From Xanthostigma xanthostigma (Eukaryota > Arthropoda > Insecta > Raphidioptera > Raphidiidae), in NCBI GenBank assembly GCA_963575645.1, contig OY754467.1, positions 23,829,001-23,893,000 of the forward strand: 64,000 nt of DNA. Direction: 5' to 3'. Below, one piece after another: positions 54,801 to 64,000 of the stretch. The position numbers and the translations under genes are program-made. The first letter of the stretch is position 1, and the number at the start of each line of letters is the position of its first letter. The notes under the pieces were generated by a model. The model did not search any database and had not been told where the DNA came from. It worked only from the letters and a program-made list of their open reading frames with translations.

Positions 54801-55811
54801 CATTGGAAACTCTAAACCGTTTAAATTTAAAACTTCGCTGTAATGCGGATAGGATGTGATGCGGTCACTGTCCTTGCTAACTGGAAACAGTGCGCTGACG
54901 ATGGCCCAAACAAAGCAAAATTGATCATTATTTTTAACATTTATGCAGGATCCCTTGTTTTTGATTTTTTTCGGTAAATCTATATAGGAAGAAGCGTGCA
55001 GCGGATTATACTTCATGATGTTGAGTTCGAAACAGTCGATTTTTTGCAGAGCCCAGCCAGAATCGCGCTCCTGAAAATCCTCTGCTTTTTTAATAATTTT
55101 GTTTTTAAAATCGGTCAAGTGAGCGTTAATATCTGTGCCGGCGTTAAAGATTACATTTTTCGTATTGAACGATTTTTGTTCGCGCGCGATCTTGTCATTT
55201 TTCAGTAAAAAGTAACAAGCAAAGAGTTCAAAATTTACTTTAACCGTTATATGTTTTTCGAGGTTGAATTTTATCAAGTCAACGAATGCGGTTCTGTTAC
55301 TCTCGAAAAACTCATCGATATTCAAACAACTGTAATTTGTGTTATTGATTTTATAAGTTACTATACGGTGTTTAAAAGCAAACTTTGAAACTTCTATATT
55401 ATCGTGATGATGCACGTAAATATTCGCTTTATGACTATTGCTCTTTTGATGAGCGCCAAACGAACCGGCCGACACTACAACACCACAAGCTTCGCACAAG
55501 ATTGTACCACTGCATTTTTGTCTTTTTGTCGACGATGACGATGACGTCGACGGTTCATTATCAGTTTGCAGTTGTCGCTTCATTGTGTTCGTAACGACTG
55601 AAATGTCGGCTGGTTTTTCAGGCTTTTTTATATTGTGAGAGCGAGCCAAATGCGCAACTATCTCGTCCGTTTGCAAGACTTGTAGCCCGCACACAATACA
55701 TTCGTGTAATCCATCTTTGAAAATATCAGCGTGAACGTTTTCATGTCTTTTTCTATTATCACGTCTAGTAAATGACTTGTTACATACAGCACATTTAAAC
55801 ATTTTTTCCAA
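51870..55811 (-). CDS. pPolB: Polinton protein-primed DNA polymerase B
   Basis: 1313 codons. N-terminal zinc fingers: residues ~6-26 (CAVCNKSFTRRDNRKRHENVH type), ~37-59 and ~105-125, and a further one near 405 (CDCCLSYFSSENLLQRH). Exonuclease motifs: FVIYADSETIL (~480), NLSNFDSHLF (~630), YLKTDVILLCDIFE (~805). Between the first two lies an HNH/endonuclease VII-like cluster (CHICEKSF, VLDHDHLTGEPRGYAHSICN; ~575-620). Polymerase motifs: A LDANNQYGWAM (~900), B YKMKNNACYGKS (~1050), C YTDTDSFF (~1155). This is the family B replicase that primes from a terminal protein. It is the first gene in the element's direction; 5' of it lie ~1.9 kb of non-coding sequence and the right TIR. Confidence 0.96.
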   Translation of the reverse strand: MEKMFKCAVCNKSFTRRDNRKRHENVHADIFKDGLHECIVCGLQVLQTDEIVAHLARSHNIKKPEKPADISVVTNTMKRQLQTDNEPSTSSSSSTKRQKCSGTILCEACGVVVSAGSFGAHQKSNSHKANIYVHHHDNIEVSKFAFKHRIVTYKINNTNYSCLNIDEFFESNRTAFVDLIKFNLEKHITVKVNFELFACYFLLKNDKIAREQKSFNTKNVIFNAGTDINAHLTDFKNKIIKKAEDFQERDSGWALQKIDCFELNIMKYNPLHASSYIDLPKKIKNKGSCINVKNNDQFCFVWAIVSALFPVSKDSDRITSYPHYSEVLNLNGLEFPMKIKNIAQFEKLNDFCSVNVFGLDDRCNIVGPLYCTREKKNNHVNLLYLSDDASSNNHYVWIKNLSRLVASQLTKTEHKKYLCDCCLSYFSSENLLQRHCEYDCGKVRVKLPTPDLKKDRLGRESPGNIISFKNYERKELLPFVIYADSETILKPIHTAMPDSTSSFTVSLNQHVPHSFSYYIKCSYDASLSKLRIFNGSDCTIQFIQSLVSDAKQIYEIVNRVVPLRKLKSEDIERLRKDKCHICEKSFTVEESNSIVLDHDHLTGEPRGYAHSICNLNYKIPKFLPVFFHNLSNFDSHLFIKQLASVCDNISVIPVNKEKYISFSAKFPLSECDDDDDDDYEDENNHFKSKKCVEIRFLDSFRFLSCSLSKLAKTMQEEDFIELRNQYPDMEQFQLVTDKGIFPYEYVTSLDVLNEKELPPIESFYSQLNDENITEEEYERAKKVWTVFECETLLDYSNNYLKTDVILLCDIFEKFRKLELATYQLDPACYYTLPGMSWDAMLKYTQVELELMSDIDMVHFIRKSLRGGISYCAKRHCVANNKYMRNEYNPDEPSSFLVYLDANNQYGWAMSQPLPTGGFSWLSEDEIENFDLKQILNDENGESGYFLEVDLEYPTHLHDRHNDFPFCAEKKIPPTTKSKQTKLISTLHDKDRYILHYRYLKQCLEHGLKVKKIHRVLKFAQSCFLKKYIDRNTELRALAESEFEKDMYKMKNNACYGKSIESVEKRVDVRLVSRWERQGKKRGAEHYISQPNFHSIAIFDSELAAVQMKRLTVEYNKPNYIGAAVLDLSKCLMYDFFYNYLKKKYNVVNLVYTDTDSFFLEVMTDDIYEDIKADLHLFDTSNFPVDNEYGLPLVNKKVLGKFKFETGSNLIAEFVGLRSKMYCFRLFGSASHCHKRAKGVKKNVVNNQLKFDDYLHCLRTGETLMCEMCVFRSVKHDVFVQKTNKICLSAADDKRCLLADSHKTLAWGHCKIKE

Positions 55812-57069
55812 TTATATATTTAAACTAGTTATGTTCGATAAACTTATTTTTTTCTGAAAAGAAGCAATACACAAGATCTAACAATAATTTTCTAAAGTAC
55901 TTTCATGAATTTACACTCTTTAAATGTCTCTGTGCAAAATTAACGTTAAATGAAAGCGAATTAATAAACGTGATAAAAACTATTTCACTAAGAAGCAGTA
56001 GCGACGTAATTTTTCTTCTGCAGTGATGTTCACTGTTAATGGAGTTCGCGTTCTTTTATTCGTTTCACATTCGTCTGTAAAAAAAAAAATACTATTAATT
56101 ATAATGCAAAAAACATCAATGATATTGTTCGTTATAGTTTTACATACTTCTTATAATAATATGTATATTGCGGATGTTTTCTCAATCTTATGATAACTGG
56201 GTGTGATTTTCACGTTCTGAAGCAAAAAAGAAAAGTATTACAAATCTTTTTTTAAACAGATTCAAAATATTTTCTTACTTACCGATAATTAAATCAAATT
56301 TCGGTTAATGTTGTTTGCCGGACAAATTGTTGTTTCCCTTGAAGACTGCACTTTTTTCACTTGCAACACGAGACAATGATTAAAACAAACTGTTTTGTTG
56401 TGAAATATTATGCTTAACGCTGAAGTTTTTCTACAAGCGTAACGAAGTTATCTTAACATGTCAATGTTTTTTTAATAAAACCAAACAATATTTCTTACAA
56501 AAATAAAAACGAATATAGTTTTTACAAAAAATACAGTTCACATCCTTTGTAATGTAGATATATCGACTGTCATGAAAAAGTATTTTTTTTTCGTCGTCTT
56601 AATTATAATAAACAGTTAACTATTTTATTTCAGACTTGTTGTGTTGAACTATTTTATTTTTTTATATCAGACTTGATGTGTTGAAACTATGCCTGTTTGC
56701 CGGAAGTCTATCGTTTTTTATAATTAATAAATAACCTGTGAAATAAGTGTGTAAACAATATATAATAGTATAATATTATATAACACCTTGTATAACGATC
56801 ACATCCGCTTCAGGTATGCGTGACGTCATTATGATGTGAATAAAATCAAAATACACTTATGTTACCAACGAATACAATTTAATTACGACCTCAGCAGAAT
56901 GCATAATCTGGACTTTGAACTGTTATTACAAAACGCTAAAAAGACAGAGCCGGACTTTACTTGGGTAATATTATTGAATGTTTGTATCCAATATTCTTCT
57001 ATCACTAGTATCTGTTATTACAAGGTGGGGCATTCGATAAAATTTTACGCCGAGCATTTTGAATGATTA

Positions 57070-57335
57070 TAGCAGAAGCCGATTGGTTCACTGGTTGGAA
57101 AGGGACGGTTGTGTAATTGGAGAATAAAGTCTGTTTCAAAACATCTAATTTTGGGTAACTGCCTGATTGGAGTATAATTAACATCCACCCGCCATTTTTG
57201 ATTGCTTAAAGCCCCACCCTGAATGATTAAAACTATCATCTCATCGATTCACGAAAAGAGAGCGCCATTGATCGTCACTGAAACGTCGCAGTGACGCCAG
57301 AGTGGAGGTCAATGAGCAGAGCTGTAAGTCCGTAC
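57070..57335. repeat. Partial extra copy of Polinton TIR sequence
   Basis: From ATTGGTTCACTGGTTGG to GAGCTGTAAGTCCGTAC-like sequence, including CTAATTTTGGGTAACTGCC and CGCAGTGACGCCAGAGTGG. It matches 58384-58585 in the same orientation, with several differences. So the element has a third partial TIR copy inside its right non-coding region. Confidence 0.8.
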
Positions 57336-57354
57336 TGAGGATAAAATATCAGTT

Positions 57355-57537
57355 TTTTTATTATTTTGCATTAAAATTTGAAAATGTAACCTCTACTTTT
57401 TTTAATTTTTTTATTCTAATGTTTATTATAAATAAAGTTTTGTAAATTATTAATAAGTGTCACTCTATGTGCGGCACGCCAAAAAATTTTAAAAACTAAA
57501 TTGAGCCCGTTGATTAAAAAGGTTGCACACCCCTGAT
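57355..57537. mobile_element. hAT-like MITE remnant inside the Polinton
   Basis: Related to the right part of 34979-35505: TTTTGCATTAAAATTTG, TTTTTATTCTAATGTTTATT, ATTATTAATAAGTG, ATGTGCGGCACGCCAAAAAA and AAAAAGGTTGC-ACACCCCTGA. Only the right ~185 bp is present, fused directly to the TIR-like fragment. Confidence 0.75.
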
Positions 57538-57676
57538 CTAGATTAAAAAAAATGTTATGTTAGACTAATAATTTAATAAAAGAACACGATTCTACCTGTC
57601 ACATTAAGTTCTCATGATGAGATTTTTTAAAGCCGGACCTGTTTTAGTAATATAAGTGTCGAATTACATTGTTTAT

Positions 57677-59066
57677 AATGCAACAGAAAAGTCCACCTGT
57701 CGACCGAATGCATAAGCTTACATCACGCTGATAATGAAGCGTGCAGTCGCTTCCGTTTTTTGATCATAGATGGCGCGGATAGTCAAGTGTTCATCACATG
57801 TTACAAATCCATCTTGCGGATTATCATATAAGCTTGCGCCGATAATGTCGCGAGCAGTGTTGCTTCCGTTTTTTTGATCATAGATGGCGCGGATAGTCAA
57901 GTGTTCATCACATGTTACAAATCCATCTTGCGGATTATCATATAAGCTTGCGCCGTTAATGTCGCGAGCAGTGTTGCTTCCGTTTTTTTGATCATAGATG
58001 ACGCGGAGTATACTTAATAATTCTCATTAACATTCTTAATAAATTATTTAATTAAATTATTTATACGTGTCAGCATATATGACTATATTATATATGTGAC
58101 ACATTGGAGATTATACTTTTATCATTATATTGTAATCTGAGAATATCCGGTGATGAGAAAACGGACTGATCTGATGACAATGAATTAGAGATGAAAATAC
58201 ATTCATGTAATAAACGACTTTAAATCAACAACTAAATGATTTTACTAAATATAAATTGATTCGATTTATCAAGCATGTGTTCCCTCCATTCTCTCTCTCT
58301 GATCTCCCGCTCTTTTCAGATGGTCATATGTAACAACCGTCGACAACAAAATATAGTCGATTAACGCTATAACTATCAACTCATTTCAAAACATCTAATT
58401 TTGGGTAACTGCCTGATTGGAGTATAATTAACATCCACCCGCCATTTTTGATTGCTTAAAGCCCCACCCTGAATGATTAAAACTATCATCTCATCGATTC
58501 ACGGAAAGAGGACGCCATTGATCGTCACTGAAACGTCGCAGTGACGCCAGAGTGGTGGTCAATGAGCAGAGCTGTAAGTCCGTACAAAATATAGTCGATT
58601 AACGCTATAACTATCAGCTCATTGGTTCACGGAAAGGAACGTCATGCTCTCTCACAAAAGGAAAGGCTCGGATTGGAGAATAATGTCTGTTTCATGCTCT
58701 CTGATTGGTTCACAAAAGAGGGCGTTATGCTCTCTGATCGCTTCACAAAAGGAAAGGCTCGGATTGGCTCACAAAAGGAAAGGTTCGAATTGGAGAATAA
58801 TGTCTGTTTCATATCATTTCATTGGTTCACAAAAGGGGGCGTTATGCTCTCTCACAAAAGGAAAGGCTCGGATTGGCTCACAAAAGGAAAGGCTCGGATT
58901 GGAGAATAATGACTGTTTCATTTCATTTCATTGGTTCACAAAAGGGGGCGTTATGCTCTCTCACAAAAGGAAAGGCTCTGATTGGAGCTGACTGAAACGC
59001 TTACCCCCACCACCAGCAGAGTGTAATTTGACACCAGAGGCGGTGGATCCGGCGTTATACACTACT
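57677..59066. repeat. Polinton right terminal inverted repeat
   Basis: About 1.39 kb, inverse of the left TIR and almost identical to it in the outer 1.1 kb. The length difference comes from the inner GCGCCATCTATGATC/CGCAAGATGG repeat (57755-58010), which has one more ~115 bp unit here. Such unit-number differences in Polinton TIRs are easily produced by unequal exchange or replication slippage. Confidence 0.92.
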
Positions 59067-59072
59067 ACTGTC
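59067..59072. repeat. Right 6 bp target duplication of the Polinton (ACTGTC)
   Basis: ACTGTC right after the ACACTACT end, matching 40723-40728. Confidence 0.95.
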
Positions 59073-60030
59073 AAATCAGATTTTTTGCTAATAAAACAAA
59101 TTAATCTCTTCATATAAATTAATTGTCAGTTACTATTTTTCCAAAGTCAATGTCTTGATTATATTTTAACACTACACTGTAATTTATTTCACGGAGTCTT
59201 TCATACCGTTACCTCAGTACTTATTTATTTATTTAGAATCTCCACAATTCAGATAACCGTACTGACTGTATGAATTCCACTGTTTATTTATTTCGCATTC
59301 TACTAGCTTTCGGTACTCATTGACACTCAAACTGGAACTAGACTGAACGACACATCTAATCTATGTCGCACGCTTCTATTTAGTGGCGCTGTAATCGTGT
59401 ATCGAAAATATATCTGCGTCTCTTTCTTCGATGTAATTCCCTGATTTCTCCGATGATATGATTGGTTTATGTACTTGCATTCAATCTGAACAAAGTATTT
59501 CTGTTTCAAAAACTTTGTCTTTTTCTATGACGTTAACATGGGTGTACCCAGCTTTTGGCCCAGGAGGGAGCAAATTAGAAATTTCTTAAGCCGGGTCCCC
59601 CGTGCTTGTTTTGCCCTCCTGGGTAGTGCTTATGGCGTGAAAAAAGACAGAAGTATATATCGATTGCGATTTTATTCCTATGCTCAGTATAGAATAAAAG
59701 TATATGGTTCTGCCGCACGTTCCAGTTTGTCGATAGGTTGTTTGTGTGTATGGCGTGTTATGCATACGCAATATCACACAAACATGTATGCATGCTTGAA
59801 CTTTATATACAGAGTGGTCCGCTGCAAAACATAGAAAACATCCCACTTGCCTAGATAGCTGAATTGAAGAAAAGGTTAAAACGTACAACAAAGTAACGGG
59901 TACTTTTCGGATATCGTTACGAATGCAAAGCTCTATGTGAAAGAAAACGAAGTTAAAAATACTCCGTAGAAACGCCTTTTTATAAAAAGAAAGTTATGGA
60001 ATAAGCAGCATGTGTTTCTTTCTTTCACAG
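59073..60030 (+). other. Ferlin intron end, right of the Polinton
   Basis: AT-rich intron remainder of the pre-insertion intron. An inverted pair ACCCAGCTTTTGGCCCAGGAGGG against CCCTCCTGGGTAGTGC at 59547-59635 marks a small hairpin element. No gene. Confidence 0.5.
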
Positions 60031-60165
60031 ATTTATCCAAATGAATTGGAAATACAGACGGAGTACAATGAGTTCAAAGAATGGCTTCATACGTTCGAAT
60101 TATATAGAGGAAAGAAAACAGGCGATGATACAGAAGACGAAAGTCGGGTTGTTGGACTTTTCAAG
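60031..60165 (+). CDS. Otof: Otoferlin-like ferlin, exon 11 (linker to C2E)
   Basis: Reads [20 protein letters not shown], then [19 protein letters not shown] and VVGLFK. Vertebrate OTOF has the same order: VYPKELE, then FxxWLHTFxLxRGKxGDD and ERIVGRFKG. The acceptor is TTTCACAG before 60031 and the donor GTAAAAA at 60166; both ends phase 0. It pairs with exon 10 across the 19.5 kb Polinton-bearing intron, and the reading frame continues exactly. Confidence 0.95.
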
Positions 60166-61525
60166 GTAAAAAAAACAACGAAATGTTTTGTCTAACGTAA
60201 CATTTACATTAATTTTGCTATGGATTTCTTCACAACAAATTGAGAAAACAGTTATTTTTTATTCAGGAAGCGATTTTACAGCTGAAAAATTGCCGATTTC
60301 TATCGCATTTTTTTTTTGTAAAACTAAATAGTATATGTACTAATGTACTATTATGTATCATGGATCATATTTTAATTGAGATATTAAATGTTGAAATTTC
60401 AGTGAATTACATGACTTACATGAAAAGTTTAATTGCAATCATGAATCCGTAGAGTAATATTCAATACGTTCGTTGCCATCATTATAGTCTGTTGCTTTTT
60501 CGATTGCATATTTAATAGTAGTTTATATATTATCTACAACGTAAATGTAGATTTTAAGTACGAGTTGTGGCATTGAGTTAAAACGAGTAACCAGAGAGTT
60601 TTAACAGTCACACGAGCCATAATAACATTAACATTCAAGATACGTAGTACATTTTTTACCTCCTATAAAATAGCTGATTCAACTTCATGTTAAGACATTA
60701 AATATATATTTATATACTTATCTAGCAGTTGAGTGCTCGGACATATTGTAATCTAATGGCGTTTTCGGCATCGAGAACTGCACCGGGACAGGGCAGGCCC
60801 AATGGGTAACTATTGGTTAAATAAACATTGTACAAATCTCTTCAACCAATAGTTAGGCCTGCCCTGACCCGGGGCAGCTCTCGGTGCCGAAAACGCCATA
60901 ACATTGCAAAAACTTTTGAATTTGCAATAACTCAAATGTCATTACTTGAAAGAATAAAAAATAAAAATGATACAGAAAGCAGGAAAAAAATTAGATCGTG
61001 AATTTTTTTTCCCATTTTTCATTTTAATAAATATTTGAAGCCCAGACGGTCAGACCAGGGAAAACAAGTTGCAGAACAATAATTTATTGTACTGTACACA
61101 TCCTTTCACTACTGAATGTAGGCATAAAGTACGAATACCTAAATTATAAGTTATGCTGATGGTCGTAGCCAGAAGGGCACAGGGAGGCAATGTCTTACCT
61201 TAAAATGCTAGCTTTACCTAAAATTTGACAGTGCTACGAATTTGCAAAAAATTCATAATAATTATGTAAATAAAATAAAGTATATCATAAAAAGATAACA
61301 GTAGGGAGAGGTGAAGGAGGCGTGAGCGGAGGGTGCCGGATTATTGGACGTACCGGACTACTGAAGTGCCGGATTAGTGAGACTACTGTATTGAAATTTT
61401 GTAATATCTATAAAAAATATGCAAACCATTCTTTTACTAAAAAAATGACAAATCAGTAACCCCGCAGCTATAAGCTTTCAAACCCAACAATACCTACCAA
61501 ATTTTATAATCCTTTTTTTGTTCAG
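60166..61525 (+). other. Ferlin intron between exons 11 and 12
   Basis: A 1.36 kb intron with one PIF/Harbinger-like MITE at 60757-60898. No gene. Confidence 0.75.
60757..60898. mobile_element. PIF/Harbinger-like MITE with TAA duplication
   Basis: 142 bp hairpin. Ends TGGCGTTTTCGGC and the inverse of GCCGAAAACGCCA, with near-complete arms (CATCGAGAACTGCACCGGGAC, then AGGGCAGGCC and AACTATTGGTT). TAA at 60754-60756 and at 60899-60901 flanks it, matching the TWA/TAA preference of PIF/Harbinger. No coding. Confidence 0.8.
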
Positions 61526-61797
61526 GGAGCAATAAAAGTATATAAATGGCCTTTGCCAAAGGACATAGAGGACCACACGATAATGGGCTACGATCCGCAA
61601 TATGGTTTCTTCCAAGGCCTTCCATCAAATGACCCTATTCACGTGCTGGTTCGCGTGTACGTCGTTAAGGCCAACGATTTGCACCCTATGGATCTGAACG
61701 GAAAAGCAGATCCTTACATTGTTTTACAGCTGGGATCTAAACGTATTAGTGATAAAGAACATTACATATCAAAACAACTCAACCCAGTTTTCGGAAA
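61526..61797 (+). CDS. Otof: Otoferlin-like ferlin, exon 12 (start of C2E)
   Basis: Reads [20 protein letters not shown], then [39 protein letters not shown] and [20 protein letters not shown]. It is the first half of C2E: the strand VLVRVYVV, loop 1 with aspartates of [14 protein letters not shown], and the strand before [12 protein letters not shown]. The acceptor is TTGTTCAG before 61526 and the donor GTAAGT at 61798, ending in phase 2 to complete Lys with exon 13. The calcium-binding residues of loop 1 appear intact. Confidence 0.96.
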
Positions 61798-63794
<1,997 letters not shown>

Positions 63795-64000
63795 CGGTGG
63801 TTATAATCAATGGCGGGATCCAATGAAACCATCCCAAATATTGGCGAAACTTTGTAAAGATGGAAAATTGGATCCACCTGTGTATATGAACGGTCAAGTG
63901 AAAATAGGAAGGCACACTTTTAACTTATCAATGGAAGATTTAGCTTTGTGTCCAACAGTTAAAGGTCTAGAAGACTACTTGGCTTTAGCCGTATTGCATA
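63795..64000 (+). CDS. Otof: Otoferlin-like ferlin, exon 14 (start, runs off the window)
   Basis: Completes an Asn and reads [19 protein letters not shown], then [20 protein letters not shown] and [11 protein letters not shown]. [22 protein letters not shown] is the vertebrate otoferlin pattern after C2E. The acceptor is TTTACAG before 63795. The exon is open at the window edge; the remaining C2F, charged linker and tail membrane anchor should follow to the right. Confidence 0.95.

Larger units (their letters stand above)
55812..57676. other. Polinton non-coding region between polymerase gene and right TIR
   Basis: About 1.9 kb. It is AT-rich from 55812 to 56835. A + strand frame at 56836-57066 has no recognisable domain. 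From about 57070 to 57335 it carries a partial extra copy of TIR sequence, and from about 57355 to 57537 a hAT remnant. The promoter of the polymerase gene should be in the first part. Confidence 0.65.
40729..59066 (-). mobile_element. Polinton/Maverick, whole-looking, 18.3 kb
   Basis: A large self-synthesising DNA element with a 6 bp target duplication (ACTGTC), long TIRs starting AGTAGTGTATAACG, and about 15 genes all on the - strand. It encodes protein-primed DNA polymerase B, retroviral-type integrase, packaging ATPase, adenain-type protease, double jelly-roll major capsid and single jelly-roll penton, the full Polinton core. Animal members with this set have also been called adintoviruses. 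It lies antisense in the 19.5 kb ferlin intron, 177 bp after exon 10. TIR copies and target duplications are near identical, so insertion seems recent. It looks whole; I saw no clear break in the main frames. Near its right end it carries a small hAT remnant and a partial extra TIR copy. Confidence 0.96.

Noticed and set aside
56836-57066. 76-codon + frame in the Polinton right non-coding region
   Set aside because: Opposite strand to all element genes, no domain; could be captured host sequence but unsupported.
40729-59066. Large DNA virus or herpesvirus-like integration
   Set aside because: The 6 bp duplication, TIRs, retroviral-type integrase and gene set fit Polinton/Maverick better.
59538-59891. 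~100-codon frames on both strands left of ferlin exon 11
   Set aside because: No recognisable motif, overlap each other, and partly derive from a small hairpin repeat.

Overview
This is an AT-rich, intron-rich animal nuclear DNA window, most likely from an insect, judged by the repeat content and by the one host gene. That gene lies on the + strand across most of the window: an otoferlin-type (type II) ferlin, orthologue of vertebrate OTOF and of the Drosophila misfire family. I could place 14 consecutive coding exons between 14474 and the right edge of the window. Their splice phases agree at every junction and together they give about 1331 codons: FerI, C2C, the middle region, FerA, FerB, C2D, the extra C2-like block, C2E and the start of the region after it. 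The first C2 domains should lie left of the window (none was found in 1-14473), and C2F plus the membrane anchor should lie to the right. No DysF domain lies between FerB and C2D, which fits otoferlin rather than dysferlin/myoferlin.

The introns are large and filled with mobile elements. From left to right: a pair of ~430 bp dispersed repeats (1.5 and 3.9 kb); a Penelope-like element with GIY-YIG and reverse transcriptase remnants and inverted ends (4.9-6.2 kb); a TIR element (7.7-8.1 kb); clusters of inverted TCACCAA/TTGGTGA repeats (9.2-10.3 kb); LINE-tail-like remnants (10.4-11.4 kb); a perfect 101 bp-arm palindrome (12.47 kb); and a five-copy tandem array (12.7-13.4 kb). Inside the ferlin introns there are TIR elements at 15.6, 16.2, 19.2, 20.3, 22.6 and 24.96 kb, a twelve-copy 120 bp array (25.6-27.06 kb), an element inserted into another element's TIR (28.1-29.0 kb), a triplicated LINE-tail unit (29.05-29.4 kb), a hAT element inside another element (33.0-34.4 kb), a foldback element with a hAT insertion (34.7-36.0 kb), and a 2.2 kb giant inverted repeat (36.0-38.2 kb).

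The most striking object is an 18.3 kb Polinton/Maverick (animal members have also been called adintoviruses) at 40729-59066. It sits in the intron between ferlin exons 10 and 11, with a 6 bp target duplication (ACTGTC), TIRs of about 1.2-1.4 kb and all genes on the - strand. In its own direction the order is: protein-primed DNA polymerase B, packaging ATPase, a GIYELIF-type conserved protein, a fibre-like protein, two small unknowns, retroviral-type integrase, a phospholipase A2-like minor virion protein, adenain-like protease, penton (single jelly-roll), a small protein, major capsid protein (double jelly-roll), and two or three unknowns. It looks whole: no interruption is evident in the main reading frames, and the ends are nearly identical, so it appears to be young. 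It contributes replication, packaging, integration, maturation and capsid functions to its own element and none to the ferlin.

Right of the Polinton the ferlin resumes with exons 11-14. Between them lie a PIF/Harbinger-like MITE (60757-60898) and a hAT remnant that still encodes a BED zinc finger (about 61.96-62.85 kb).
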